Below are positions 1 through 8,773 of a stretch of DNA of 64,000 bases, one piece after another. The stretch is from Dyadobacter flavalbus (GTDB lineage: Bacteria > Bacteroidota > Bacteroidia > Cytophagales > Spirosomataceae): contig NZ_VBSN01000069.1 in assembly GCF_006149045.1 (NCBI RefSeq), positions 62,001 through 126,000 on the forward strand. The letters are read 5' to 3'. The position numbers and the translations under genes are program-made. The notes below the pieces were generated by a model. It did not search any database. It worked only from the letters and a program-made list of their open reading frames with translations, and had not been told where the DNA came from. The first letter of the stretch is position 1. Every line of letters begins with the position of its first letter.

Positions 1-236
1 CGGCATTCACGCTCAGCAATGTCATTACCCCAAACGGTGACGGCAAAAATGATTTCTTTATTGTTCCGGTTCCGGCTTCGTCGCTGGAAGTTTTTAACCG
101 CTGGGGAAAATCCGTTTTCAAAGCGGCGGATTACAAAAATGACTGGGGAAAAGGCATTGCAAACGGTACTTATTTCTATATAGTGGACACGCCGCAGGGA
201 AATCACTGCAAAGGCTGGGTTGAGGTTTTGGAATAA
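1..236 (+). CDS. C-terminal fragment of a T9SS type B (gliding-motility C-terminal domain) secreted protein
   Basis: The open frame enters from the left edge and stops with TAA at 234-236, leaving 77 residues. They match the gliding-motility-associated C-terminal sorting domain: an ITPNGDGKND motif, then FNRWG, a Y..NDW segment and a GTYFYIV strand near the end. In Bacteroidota this domain directs large, often adhesin-like proteins out through the type IX secretion system. The passenger part lies outside the window, so the cargo's function cannot be stated. Confidence 0.9.
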   Translation, partial: AFTLSNVITPNGDGKNDFFIVPVPASSLEVFNRWGKSVFKAADYKNDWGKGIANGTYFYIVDTPQGNHCKGWVEVLE

Positions 237-282
237 AAAATTTTTAACTTAAATTGGTCATTGTCAACATAATATTGATTCT

Positions 283-732
283 ATGAAAAAGCTGATCCTG
301 TTTTTACTGGGAATAACCGCCATGTGTACGGCTCACGCGCAAAACGCAGGGCATTTTGGAAAAGAGATAAATGAGAGCAAAGCCATTGAAGCAAGTGCAT
401 TGCCTGAAAAAATGGGTAATAAAACAGAAATGGAAGCCAAAGTCAGCGGCACAGTGGAATCCGTATGTCAGGTAAAAGGCTGCTGGATGAAGGTCAAAAT
501 GGCCGATGGCGAAACCATGCGCGTGATGTTCAAGGATTATGCTTTTTTTGTTCCGAAAGATATAGCCGGCAAGACCGTTGTGTTTGAAGGCGAGGCACAA
601 AAGAAAACCGTTCCTGTCGAACATTTGCAGCATTATGCAAAAGATGCAGGCAAAAGTCAGGAAGAAATTGCCAAAATCACTGAACCGAAAGAAGAACTCA
701 CATTTATTGCGGATGGCGTCATTGTGAAATAA
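283..732 (+). CDS. DUF4920 domain secreted protein
   Basis: A 149-residue protein with an N-terminal signal peptide (about residues 1-19, ending ...AHA/Q). The body matches DUF4920 as I recall it: a VESVCQVKGCWMKV segment with two cysteines, then MRVMFKDYAFFVPKD and GKTVVFEGEAQ, which reads as a small OB-like beta fold. It is probably periplasmic. The cysteine pair and an M-rich surface would suit metal or redox binding, but the function is not established. The ATG at 283 places the signal peptide at the very N-terminus. A terminator-like hairpin follows at 764-796. Confidence 0.85.
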   Translation: MKKLILFLLGITAMCTAHAQNAGHFGKEINESKAIEASALPEKMGNKTEMEAKVSGTVESVCQVKGCWMKVKMADGETMRVMFKDYAFFVPKDIAGKTVVFEGEAQKKTVPVEHLQHYAKDAGKSQEEIAKITEPKEELTFIADGVIVK

Positions 733-763
733 TCGGATTTTACAAAGTAAGAAGTAATCGGAT

Positions 764-796
764 GGGCACTTTTGTATAGCAAAAGTGTCCGTTTTT
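764..796 (+). terminator. Rho-independent terminator hairpin after the DUF4920 gene
   Basis: Arms 764-774 and 780-790 pair over 11 positions (one G-T wobble) around a 5-nt loop, followed by five T at 792-796. It sits only 4 nt before the ATG of the next gene at 801, an unusual place for a simple terminator. Confidence 0.75.
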
Positions 797-800
797 ATTT

Positions 801-2585
801 ATGAAATCTGCATTTACCTGTTTTCTGTTTGTCCTGCTTTTTACTTCCCGGTTATCGTTTGCCCAAACCGGCAAATTCAGATGGTGGAATCCGGAGACCG
901 CGACTTTTCCCGTCATTGAAGGTCAGGCGTGGCCGGAAGAACTGAAAAGCCCTTATGACCGGCTTCCTGCACGCGCAGAAAAGCAGGTTCGGGAACCAGT
1001 TTGGGACCTTGCCGGAATGCCCTCAGGTTTAATGCTCCGCTTTCGTGCCAATTCAGCTGAAATCAGGGTCCGTTATGTGGTCAGCGGACAGCATGCTTTG
1101 CAGCACATGCCCGCCACCGGCGTCAGCGGCGTGGATCTTTATGCTTTGTCAAATGATGGCGACTGGCTTTGGTGTGCAGCAAAATATGCATTCGGCGATA
1201 CGATTGCCTTTGATTTCAAAAATCTGAATCCCAACGATAACTATCATAAAAAAGGACGTGAGTACAGGCTTTTTCTGCCATTGTATAACAAGATAAAATG
1301 GCTGGAAATAGGAACGCCGGAAGGAACTGAATTTACGCCGCTGGCAGTAAGGCCTGACAAGCCGGTTGTTGTTTACGGAACTTCTATCGCGCAGGGCGCC
1401 TGTGCTTCCCGGCCGGGAATGGCCTGGACATCGATCCTTGGAAGAAAGCTGGATCGTCCGCTGATTAACCTTGCTTTTTCCGGAAACGGAATGCTTGAAA
1501 ATGAATTGATCAGCATGATTTCGGAAATAGATGCCAAAATGTATGTACTCGATTGCCTTCCGAATATGACCATCCGTCCGAATGATCCGGATAGTGATCT
1601 GACGATTGAAGAAGTTTACAGACGGATTCTTGCTTCGGTGCGTACTTTGCGTGAAAAACGGCCGGGCGTTCCGATTGTCCTTGCCGCGCATGCCGGCTAT
1701 ACGGATGGAGATATCAATCCGCAGAGCAAACATTTTTACACAGAAGTAAACGAAACGCTGGAAAAGGCTTATGCCGCATTGAAGTCGGAAGGAATAAAGG
1801 AGCTTTACATGATCCCGAAAGAAGATTTTAAACAGGATACGGAAACGATGGTTGATGGAACGCACCCGAATGACCTTGGCATGATGCGTTATGCCGAAGG
1901 TTACGAAAAGCACATCCGTACCATTCTTCATGAACAAACCGACGCGTTTTCAACGACAAAGCCATTAACGCAAATGCGGGAACTGTATAATTATGACTGG
2001 GAAGCAAGGCACCGTGAAATCCTTGAACTGAATAAAAAATCTGCACCAACGAATATAATCATCGGCAATTCCATTACGCATTTCTGGGGCGGCATGCCCA
2101 AAGGTCCGCGTGCCGTAGGCGAAGATTCCTGGATGGATACGTTTGGCAAAAATGCAAGAAATCTGGGTTATGGCTGGGACCGGATTGAAAATGTTCTGTG
2201 GCGGGTTCATCATGGCGAGCTGGACGGCAATCCGATCAACCGGATTTTTGTCAATATCGGAACGAACAACCTTCATCTGAATACGGATAATGAAATTGTA
2301 GAAGGCTGGCGGTTGCTGATTGAGGCGATCAAATACCGGCAGCCCCAGGCGCAGATTACAATGCTGGGCATTTATCCGAGACGCGCGCAGGAAGCAAGAG
2401 TGGAAAACCTGAACAAAAAACTGGCATTGCTGACCGGTGAAACCAATGTGAATTATCTGGATCCCGGAAAAGTATTTTTGCAAAAAGACGGCAAGATTGA
2501 CGAAACCCTGTTTTCAGACGGGCTGCATCCGAATGCAAAAGGCTATTCGGTTCTTGGAAAAGCAATCAAGCCGTTTGTAAAGTGA
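801..2585 (+). CDS. Secreted protein with two SGNH/GDSL hydrolase domains
   Basis: A 594-residue protein with a signal peptide (residues 1-21). Residues ~25-180 form the beta-rich module that precedes Lipase_GDSL_3 domains, including the GVDLY motif at 110-114. The first SGNH domain (~185-380) has block I GTSIAQG with nucleophile S195, a GNG block near 228, and DGTHPND (352-358) carrying the Asp-His. The second SGNH domain (~415-594) has IGNSITHFWGG with S424, GTNN (487-490) and DGLHPNAKGY (573-582). Both triads look complete, so two esterase or deacetylase active sites are exported in one chain, perhaps acting on acetylated polysaccharide (inferred). The substrate is unknown. Starting at ATG 801 gives a proper signal peptide. 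Confidence 0.85.
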   Translation: MKSAFTCFLFVLLFTSRLSFAQTGKFRWWNPETATFPVIEGQAWPEELKSPYDRLPARAEKQVREPVWDLAGMPSGLMLRFRANSAEIRVRYVVSGQHALQHMPATGVSGVDLYALSNDGDWLWCAAKYAFGDTIAFDFKNLNPNDNYHKKGREYRLFLPLYNKIKWLEIGTPEGTEFTPLAVRPDKPVVVYGTSIAQGACASRPGMAWTSILGRKLDRPLINLAFSGNGMLENELISMISEIDAKMYVLDCLPNMTIRPNDPDSDLTIEEVYRRILASVRTLREKRPGVPIVLAAHAGYTDGDINPQSKHFYTEVNETLEKAYAALKSEGIKELYMIPKEDFKQDTETMVDGTHPNDLGMMRYAEGYEKHIRTILHEQTDAFSTTKPLTQMRELYNYDWEARHREILELNKKSAPTNIIIGNSITHFWGGMPKGPRAVGEDSWMDTFGKNARNLGYGWDRIENVLWRVHHGELDGNPINRIFVNIGTNNLHLNTDNEIVEGWRLLIEAIKYRQPQAQITMLGIYPRRAQEARVENLNKKLALLTGETNVNYLDPGKVFLQKDGKIDETLFSDGLHPNAKGYSVLGKAIKPFVK

Positions 2586-2588
2586 ATT

Positions 2589-3482
2589 TTATAAAACAAT
2601 CCCTAAACCGAAAAGAATCACAAACAGCAGCGTGGAAAGTGCCATTTGTTTTAAATAGGGATCCAGTTCGCTGGCTTTCTGCAGTCTGGAAACGGCAAGG
2701 CCATTTTTGATAAAAAGCGGAAAACTGAGCAGGAAAAACAGACTTGTATATCCTGAAAAGTTCTGGATTGTATAAATCAAAACACACAGCATACCGGTAA
2801 TGAGAATGCACCAATGATAGCGGATTGCTTTTTCCCTGCCAAGTCTGACCGGAATGGAATTCTTGCCCGTGGCCCTGTCCGATTCTATGTCGCGAATGTT
2901 ATTGATGTTCAGAACGCCAACTGCAAAAAGTCCGCAGCTCGTTGCGGGAAGCAGTAAACTCCAGTCCCAGACATGCGTATGCAAATAACTGCTGCCCAAA
3001 ACGCCGACCCATCCGAAAAAGATCAGTACGGAAAGGTCGCCGAGTCCGACGTAGCCATACGGTCTTTTGCCTGCGGTGTAAGTAATGGCAGCAATAATAC
3101 ACGCAATCCCGATGCCCAGAAATACCCAGAATTCGTTTGCTGAGGCATCGCGTAAAGCAATTGTCAACAGCGAAATGCCCGAAATCAACGCAAGTACCGA
3201 AAAAACAATAATTGCTTTCAGCATAGCGGAAGCCGGAATGTGGCCGGAATGAACGGCCCGGCGCGGGCCTTCACGCAAGTCTGTATCCTTGCCGTTCACT
3301 GCATCGCCGTAATCATTGGCGAAGTTGGAAAGCACCTGAAGAAGAATGGTTGTCAGAATGCTTAAAGCTGCAACAGGCCAGCTGAAATTACCTTTGGAAG
3401 CTGCCAGAAAGCAACCCATTAATATGCAGGAAAGCGCAAGAGGCAAAGTGCGCGGGCGTGCCGCTTCAATCCAGGGATTCAT
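2589..3482 (-). CDS. menA: 1,4-dihydroxy-2-naphthoate polyprenyltransferase
   Basis: A 297-residue UbiA-superfamily integral membrane protein with about eight hydrophobic segments. The first prenyl-diphosphate/Mg site is NFANDYGDAVNGKD (~53-66), followed by LREGPRRAV; the second is NINNIRDIESDRATGKNS (~193-210). The NDYGDAVNG(T/K)D arrangement is typical of MenA, which attaches the polyprenyl tail to DHNA in menaquinone synthesis. It ends 3 nt from the convergent SGNH gene, and the DUF5618 gene lies 21 nt upstream on the same strand. Confidence 0.93.
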   Translation of the reverse strand: MNPWIEAARPRTLPLALSCILMGCFLAASKGNFSWPVAALSILTTILLQVLSNFANDYGDAVNGKDTDLREGPRRAVHSGHIPASAMLKAIIVFSVLALISGISLLTIALRDASANEFWVFLGIGIACIIAAITYTAGKRPYGYVGLGDLSVLIFFGWVGVLGSSYLHTHVWDWSLLLPATSCGLFAVGVLNINNIRDIESDRATGKNSIPVRLGREKAIRYHWCILITGMLCVLIYTIQNFSGYTSLFFLLSFPLFIKNGLAVSRLQKASELDPYLKQMALSTLLFVILFGLGIVL

Positions 3483-3503
3483 TTTATATCAATTTGATTT
3501 ACA

Positions 3504-3884
3504 TCACGCCTGAGCTTTCATTTCTGCCCAGTCAATGATTTTTTCTGCAAGCTGCAAACCTTCTGAAGAAATGGCTGCACTCAGATTTCCATCATAACTC
3601 ATGGAAAGATGCAGTGTGTCGTAAGCTGCCAGAAATGCAGATAATATTTTTTTGTCTACTGCAGAAAGTTCCTTCTGATACCATTCGACACTTTTCCTGC
3701 CTTTTTTCTTTTCTCCTAAAATACTGTCCAGTGCGACCAGGACGCCGGTATAAGCAGTATGTCCGGCCATTTTTACATATTTACGGTCCGTGTAATAGCC
3801 ATCCTCTTTAAGCGCTTTGTCACGCAGGATTTCCCTGGCGTTGGAAAGGTATCTTTTGGCTTCTGCAATTTCATTGATTTTCAT
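3504..3884 (-). CDS. DUF5618 family small helical protein
   Basis: A 126-residue soluble, mainly helical protein with no signal peptide. The central DRKYVKMAGHTAYTGVLVALD segment and the DTLHLSMSYDG segment are what I recall of DUF5618, seen in Bacteroidota. The four-helix layout (helices near 5-25, 40-60, 70-95 and 105-124) resembles HEPN/nucleotidyltransferase-substrate proteins, but no catalytic R-x4-H motif is visible. It lies 21 nt upstream of menA on the same strand and may be co-transcribed. Its function is unknown. Confidence 0.7.
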   Translation of the reverse strand: MKINEIAEAKRYLSNAREILRDKALKEDGYYTDRKYVKMAGHTAYTGVLVALDSILGEKKKGRKSVEWYQKELSAVDKKILSAFLAAYDTLHLSMSYDGNLSAAISSEGLQLAEKIIDWAEMKAQA

Positions 3885-3923
3885 AGTGTGCTGTTATGTT
3901 TTCAGTTTTAAATATCTGAATTA

Positions 3924-3958
3924 GCGAAACCGGAACAAGTTGTTTATTCCGGCTTCGC
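3924..3958 (-). terminator. Hairpin downstream of glutathione peroxidase
   Basis: Twelve-nucleotide arms at 3924-3935 and 3947-3958 pair with one mismatch around an 11-nt loop. The hairpin lies between the peroxidase stop codon and the DUF5618 start. No T tract follows on either strand, so it may be an RNA-stabilising 3' end rather than an intrinsic terminator. Confidence 0.4.
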
Positions 3959-3979
3959 TGAGTATTGAATTTCAAATCA

Positions 3980-4564
3980 TCAGATTCCGACAGCTTTCAG
4001 AAATTCAGGATCGGTCGGTAAGATTTTGGATGCAAAGAAGTTTGTTAGCTCACCTTTTTCATTGACAACATACTTGCAGAAATTCCAGGTCGGAACTTTG
4101 TCGTTCCAGCCGTTCAGGTCTTTTGTTGTAAGCCATTTGTAAATAGGCGCCTGGTCTTCGCCAAGAACAGAAACTTTTTCAAACATCGGGAATGTAACGC
4201 CGTATGTTTTGGAGCAGAAAGTAGCGATTTCTTCACTTGTTCCCGGCTCCTGACCGCCAAAGTTGTTGGCCGGAAAACCCAGAACGACAACTTTGTCGCC
4301 ATGTTCCTTGTTGAATTTTTCCCAGTCGGCGTACTGTTTGGTATAGCCGCATTTGGAAGCAACATTCAGGATAACCACTTTTTTTCCTTTGTATTTGCTC
4401 AAATCCACCGTTTCATCGCCAACAAGCGATTTTACTTTGAAGTCGTACAATGAAAGTTTCGCAGTTACATGTTCCGCAGGTCTTTTGGCAATTTCGGATT
4501 TGTCAGCAAAAATACCGCTGAATAAAGAGGCAATCATAATAAAAAGCGATTTTACGAGGTCCAT
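3980..4564 (-). CDS. Glutathione peroxidase family thiol peroxidase
   Basis: A 194-residue protein. A hydrophobic N-terminus (~1-20) suggests a signal peptide or anchor before the thioredoxin-like peroxidase domain. Catalytic positions are visible: C72 in NVASKCGYT, Q105 in FGGQEPG, and W160-N161 in PTWNF. The peroxidatic residue is Cys, not Sec. A second Cys (C117, in ATFCSKTYG) is a candidate resolving residue, as in the thioredoxin-dependent enzymes of this family. It reduces hydrogen and lipid peroxides, probably in the envelope. It stands alone between DUF5618 and argS. Confidence 0.9.
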   Translation of the reverse strand: MDLVKSLFIMIASLFSGIFADKSEIAKRPAEHVTAKLSLYDFKVKSLVGDETVDLSKYKGKKVVILNVASKCGYTKQYADWEKFNKEHGDKVVVLGFPANNFGGQEPGTSEEIATFCSKTYGVTFPMFEKVSVLGEDQAPIYKWLTTKDLNGWNDKVPTWNFCKYVVNEKGELTNFFASKILPTDPEFLKAVGI

Positions 4565-4671
4565 GATAAGAATTGGTTATTGTTAGATTTTAATTGTTTG
4601 ACTGTATAATATACGTAATTTTTAACAAAACGATTCATCCTTTTTTTACAAATAACCCTGCTTACCAACAG

Positions 4672-6450
4672 CTACATACGTTCCGGTACTTCTATGCCCA
4701 ATAACCCCAAAGCTTTGCGAATCGTTTCCGAAACCACCTTTGATAATGCAACCCTGAATTGTACGGCTTCGGGATCAGGATCGGAGAAAATGGAAACCTC
4801 GGCATAAAACTGGTTGTAGACTTTCGCCAGTTCAAATGCATAAAGCGAAATGACCGAAGGAGCAAAATCATTTGCAGCGCTCAGCACCCTTGCAGGATAT
4901 TGCGACAACATGAAAATCAGCTCTTTTTCAGCTTTGTGCATTTCATATTTTGATGACGGCAGCTTGCTTTCAATTCCCGACTGCTCCGCCTTTCGCATGA
5001 TCGAACGGATCCGTGCATAAGTATACTGGATAAACGGCCCGGTATGGCCCTGAAAATCAATGGATTCTTCCGGGTTGAAAAGCATTCTTTTTTTAGGGTC
5101 CACTTTCAGCAGAAAGTACTTTAACGCGCCCAGTGCAAGCTGGTTGTAAAGCTGATTGGCTTCCTTGCTTTCAAAATCATCAATTTTTCCAAGTTCCTGC
5201 GTGCGGTCGGAAGCCGTTTGTATCATTTGAGAAATCAGGTCGTCGGCATCGACAACGGTTCCTTCGCGCGATTTCATTTTACCGGAAGGCAAATCGACCA
5301 TTCCGTAACTGATATGATAACAGCCTTCGGCATACTGGCGGCCAAGCCGTTTCAGGATGGCAAAAAGTACCTTGAAATGATAATCCTGCTCATTGCCTAC
5401 AACCCATAAATAGCGATTGTTATGGTAATCATTGTTTTTCAGTTCCGTAGTTCCGAGGTCCTGCGTAATGTAAACGGAAGTTCCGTCACCGCGCAGAACC
5501 AGTTTTTCATCCAGCCCTTCTTCTGCAAGGTCAATCCAGACCGAATTATCGCTTTTGCGGTAAAAAACATTTTTTTCAATGCCTTCTTCAATAATGTCTT
5601 TTCCTAACAAGTACGTATTGGATTCATAGTACGTTTTGTCAAACCCCACGCCGATCTTGTTGTACGTCTCACTGAAACCTTCATACACCCAGCTATTCAT
5701 TTTTTGCCAAAGGGCAACCGTTTCCGGATCGCCGTTTTCCCATGAAAGCAACAGTTGCTGCGCTTCCAGCATCCACGGCGCTTTTTTGGCAGCTTCATCT
5801 TCGGGCATGCCCTGCGCAACAAGTTCACGGATCTGCGATTTGTACTCGATATCAAATTTTACATAATACTTTCCCGCAAGGTGATCGCCTTTGATGCCGC
5901 TGGATTCCGGCGTTTCGCCGTTGCCCAGCTCGCGGTAAGCCAGCATGGATTTGCAGATGTGAATGCCGCGGTCGTTGACCAGACAGGTTTTTACCACATC
6001 ATAGCCGCTTGCTTCCAGTATTTTCGACAAGGAATCACCAAGGAAATTATTCCTCAAATGTCCCAGGTGCAGAGGTTTATTGGTGTTTGGAGAAGAAAAT
6101 TCCACCATAACAGACTGGCCGTTAGCAGAAAATGTACCAAATGCCGTATCGCTGATGATCTGGTCAAACAGGTTCAGCCAGGTGCTGTCTTTGAGGTTAA
6201 TGTTCAGAAAACCCTGGACAACATTGAAGTCATCTACAACTAAGCTGTTGTCTTTAAGGTAGTTGCCGATTATCTGCCCGATTTCTGCCGGTGCTTTGCG
6301 TGCGGATTTGGCTAGCGGAAAAGTAACAAAAGTATAAAATCCTTCAAATTCTTTTTTTGTAGGTTGTAAAATGATGTCTTCAGCGGAAATATCAAAATGC
6401 TGTTGGATTGCTTTTTGAATGTCTTGCTTTAAAATGGCTTCAATTGACAT
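4672..6450 (-). CDS. argS: Arginyl-tRNA synthetase
   Basis: A 592-residue class I aminoacyl-tRNA synthetase charging tRNA-Arg. The N-terminal Add-1 domain covers ~1-100. The HIGH signature is HLGH (128-131) in PNTNKPLHLGHLRNN, and the KMSKS equivalent is KMKSREG (391-397) after PSG. The C-terminal DALR anticodon-binding domain begins near 470 (GPFIQYTYARIRSI). I chose the ATG at 6450 (MSIEAIL); an upstream TTG at 6465 would add only five residues and is less likely. No Shine-Dalgarno sequence is evident. Confidence 0.95.
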   Translation of the reverse strand: MSIEAILKQDIQKAIQQHFDISAEDIILQPTKKEFEGFYTFVTFPLAKSARKAPAEIGQIIGNYLKDNSLVVDDFNVVQGFLNINLKDSTWLNLFDQIISDTAFGTFSANGQSVMVEFSSPNTNKPLHLGHLRNNFLGDSLSKILEASGYDVVKTCLVNDRGIHICKSMLAYRELGNGETPESSGIKGDHLAGKYYVKFDIEYKSQIRELVAQGMPEDEAAKKAPWMLEAQQLLLSWENGDPETVALWQKMNSWVYEGFSETYNKIGVGFDKTYYESNTYLLGKDIIEEGIEKNVFYRKSDNSVWIDLAEEGLDEKLVLRGDGTSVYITQDLGTTELKNNDYHNNRYLWVVGNEQDYHFKVLFAILKRLGRQYAEGCYHISYGMVDLPSGKMKSREGTVVDADDLISQMIQTASDRTQELGKIDDFESKEANQLYNQLALGALKYFLLKVDPKKRMLFNPEESIDFQGHTGPFIQYTYARIRSIMRKAEQSGIESKLPSSKYEMHKAEKELIFMLSQYPARVLSAANDFAPSVISLYAFELAKVYNQFYAEVSIFSDPDPEAVQFRVALSKVVSETIRKALGLLGIEVPERM

Positions 6451-6611
6451 GAAAAATAGGGTCAAGCAGGAGAGCAGATTCTGTTAAAGAATGATATTTC
6501 TCCAGGTTTTTATTTGATTGAAATTATTTACAAAATAAATAGCAATGTTATTCTTTTTGATGCAAAATTAGAGTAATTATTGATCAGACTCACACCCCGG
6601 ACAAAGAAGTT

Positions 6612-8159
6612 ATGAATATCCACCCATTATATCCGACGCGGATTTACATGATCCTGCTGCTAGGCCTGATTCCGCTATGCGGCGCGTGGGCGCAGCTGCA
6701 TCAATCGGACCGCCTGGAAATCAAAACAAGTTCTGCTACCCCCGAGGAATTTGAAGTATTCAGTCTGGGCGAGCGCGGAATATTATCCGTTGTGCGGGGA
6801 AATGAATATTCCAACAGCCGCAATGAACAATGGCAGTTTGTAAAGTATGATACCACGCTGAAAGTACTCTGGCGTACAACTTACAAGCTGGATTTCAGAT
6901 ATATACCGGTGATGGCCTACAAAGGTGCAGAAAGCGGTTACTGGCTGTTTGCCGAGCCGGATACAGATCGTTTTCTGTTTATGCAGCTCAATTTCAGCGA
7001 TGGTTCCGTTGATACTTACAAAGGAAACCTGCTGGCCGGCGTAGATGTACAGCATTTTAAAGTGATGGGAAGCAAAGCGCTTGTTTCCGGTTATTACCGC
7101 TCACGCCCGATTGTGATTGTGCATTCCTTTTTTGATCATACCACGCGTGTTTTGCCTGGATTGTTTGAAAAAAATACAGAACTGAATAACGTAGATATCA
7201 ATGAAGTGGACGGGTATATCAATGTAATTACGTATGCTTACCGTAAAAAAAACTGTGTTTTTGAGATCAAAACTTATAATTACGACGGAAAACTGCTTAA
7301 AAAGACGTCACTGAGCGATCCGCGGTATAGCTTTATTTCCGGTCAGATCGTTCCGCTGAACCCGGACGATTCTTATCTGATCGGCAATTATTCCGTTGGC
7401 TGCACGCAATACTCCCAAGGTCTTTTTGTAACGCATATTGAAGACGACGAACCTCAGGAACCGCAGTTTATAGAATTTTCCCAGCTTCAGAATTTCTTTA
7501 ATTACATGAAACCGAAACGCAAGCAGAAAATGCTGGAACGGATTGGCAAAAGAGAAAGCCTGGGCAAAGAAAACCGTTTCAGGTACCGATTGCTTGTGCA
7601 TGAACTGATCCAGACTGAAAATGAAATCGTGCTCGTTGCGGAAGTTTATTATCCGAATCAGCGGTCATCCAATCCGGTTATTGCAGGCGGACTTTCGCGG
7701 CCCTATTTTTCGCGCTCGCTCGAAGGTTACCGTTACACGCACGCCATTGTATGCGGTTTTGACCTGAACGGTAAACTGATCTGGGACAACTGCATCACCA
7801 TCAAAGATCTTACCAGTTATGATCTTCAGGAAATGGTCCAGATCACACCCGTTGACGATTATTTTGTGCTTGCCTATCCGCAGGATGGTGAAATCCACAC
7901 TGAAGTAATCAGCCGTAACACGGTAGTTGTGAAGAACGAAAAGTTCAAGATTGCGCCCAAGTCTGAAAAAGAAAAGGTTCTTAACAGCGAAGATGCTTAT
8001 CTTTCTCCGTGGTACGGACAGTATTTTCTGGCTTACGGCATGCAGCGGCTGGGAACTTCATCCGTTGGTCAGGGAAGAGAAGTTTTCTATATTGACAAGC
8101 TTACGTACAAAACAGAAGACATCGGCAAAGCAACCAAAGCAGAAGCATCACGGCCGTAA
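6612..8159 (+). CDS. Conserved secreted protein of unknown function
   Basis: A 515-residue protein with a signal peptide (hydrophobic ~10-24, ending GAWA/Q). After that it is almost all beta-strand-like sequence with repeating patterns such as G..VSGYYRSRP, DGYINVITYAYRKK and NDSYLIGNYSVGCTQYSQGLF. This would fit a beta-propeller or similar periplasmic fold. A charged helical insertion (~300-325, MKPKRKQKMLERIGKRESLGKE) interrupts it. I do not recognise a catalytic motif or a named domain. The likely location is periplasm or outer-membrane inner face. It is convergent with pyrR, 8 nt away. Confidence 0.75.
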   Translation: MNIHPLYPTRIYMILLLGLIPLCGAWAQLHQSDRLEIKTSSATPEEFEVFSLGERGILSVVRGNEYSNSRNEQWQFVKYDTTLKVLWRTTYKLDFRYIPVMAYKGAESGYWLFAEPDTDRFLFMQLNFSDGSVDTYKGNLLAGVDVQHFKVMGSKALVSGYYRSRPIVIVHSFFDHTTRVLPGLFEKNTELNNVDINEVDGYINVITYAYRKKNCVFEIKTYNYDGKLLKKTSLSDPRYSFISGQIVPLNPDDSYLIGNYSVGCTQYSQGLFVTHIEDDEPQEPQFIEFSQLQNFFNYMKPKRKQKMLERIGKRESLGKENRFRYRLLVHELIQTENEIVLVAEVYYPNQRSSNPVIAGGLSRPYFSRSLEGYRYTHAIVCGFDLNGKLIWDNCITIKDLTSYDLQEMVQITPVDDYFVLAYPQDGEIHTEVISRNTVVVKNEKFKIAPKSEKEKVLNSEDAYLSPWYGQYFLAYGMQRLGTSSVGQGREVFYIDKLTYKTEDIGKATKAEASRP

Positions 8160-8167
8160 GTTTCGGT

Positions 8168-8707
8168 TCAGTCAACCATCCAGATCTGGTCGGAATGGAA
8201 GCCCTGCTCTTTCCATTCCACCTGTACGCGCTGACTTTCAACCGTGCTTACATTCATGCCTACATAATCCGGATCAATAGGCAATTCCCGGTTATAGCGT
8301 CTGTCGATAAGCACCATGAGCTCAACCATTTTGGGGCGCCCGAATGCAGTCATGGCATCCAATGCAGCCCTGACCATTCGTCCGCTGGCCAGCACGTCGT
8401 CGATCAGGATTACTCTTTTGCCTTCAATCAGAAAAGGTACATTGGTCTTGTTCGGCAGCAGCGGCGATTCACGGCGGCGGAAATCGTCCCGGTAAAAAGT
8501 AGCGTCCAGATAACCAAGCGGAATATCTTTTCCTGTACGTTCACGTAATTCTGCAATGATCCTTTCTGCAAAATAAATTCCTCTCGGCTGCAGACCCATT
8601 ACAACTGAATTGGAAAAATCCTGGTGATTTTCAATAAGTTGCTGACATAACCGGCTGGTCATGATTTCAAGTAATGGGCTGTTCAGTATTAATCGTTTTT
8701 GGGGCAT
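8168..8707 (-). CDS. pyrR: PyrR-type uracil phosphoribosyltransferase / pyr regulator
   Basis: A 179-residue type I phosphoribosyltransferase. The PRPP loop VILIDDVLASGRMVRAALDA starts at ~99, and FGRPKMVELMVLIDRRYNRELPI follows, which is the PyrR version rather than Upp. In Firmicutes PyrR binds pyr mRNA; whether it does so here is unknown, since no pyr leader is visible in this window and pyrB lies 14.5 kb away. UPRTase activity, converting uracil and PRPP to UMP, is the safe prediction. It is divergent from pth with 66 nt between starts. Confidence 0.88.
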   Translation of the reverse strand: MPQKRLILNSPLLEIMTSRLCQQLIENHQDFSNSVVMGLQPRGIYFAERIIAELRERTGKDIPLGYLDATFYRDDFRRRESPLLPNKTNVPFLIEGKRVILIDDVLASGRMVRAALDAMTAFGRPKMVELMVLIDRRYNRELPIDPDYVGMNVSTVESQRVQVEWKEQGFHSDQIWMVD

Positions 8708-8773
8708 GATATAATTTCCCTGAATTTTAGCCTAAATTAAGTGCTCAAAAATGAAATCAAAAACTTTTACCAA

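Noticed and set aside
1149..1937. Long antisense ORF (262 aa) within the SGNH hydrolase gene
   Set aside because: It is an antisense shadow of a gene with two clear domains; the translation is Phe/Ile/Arg-rich and shows no family motif.
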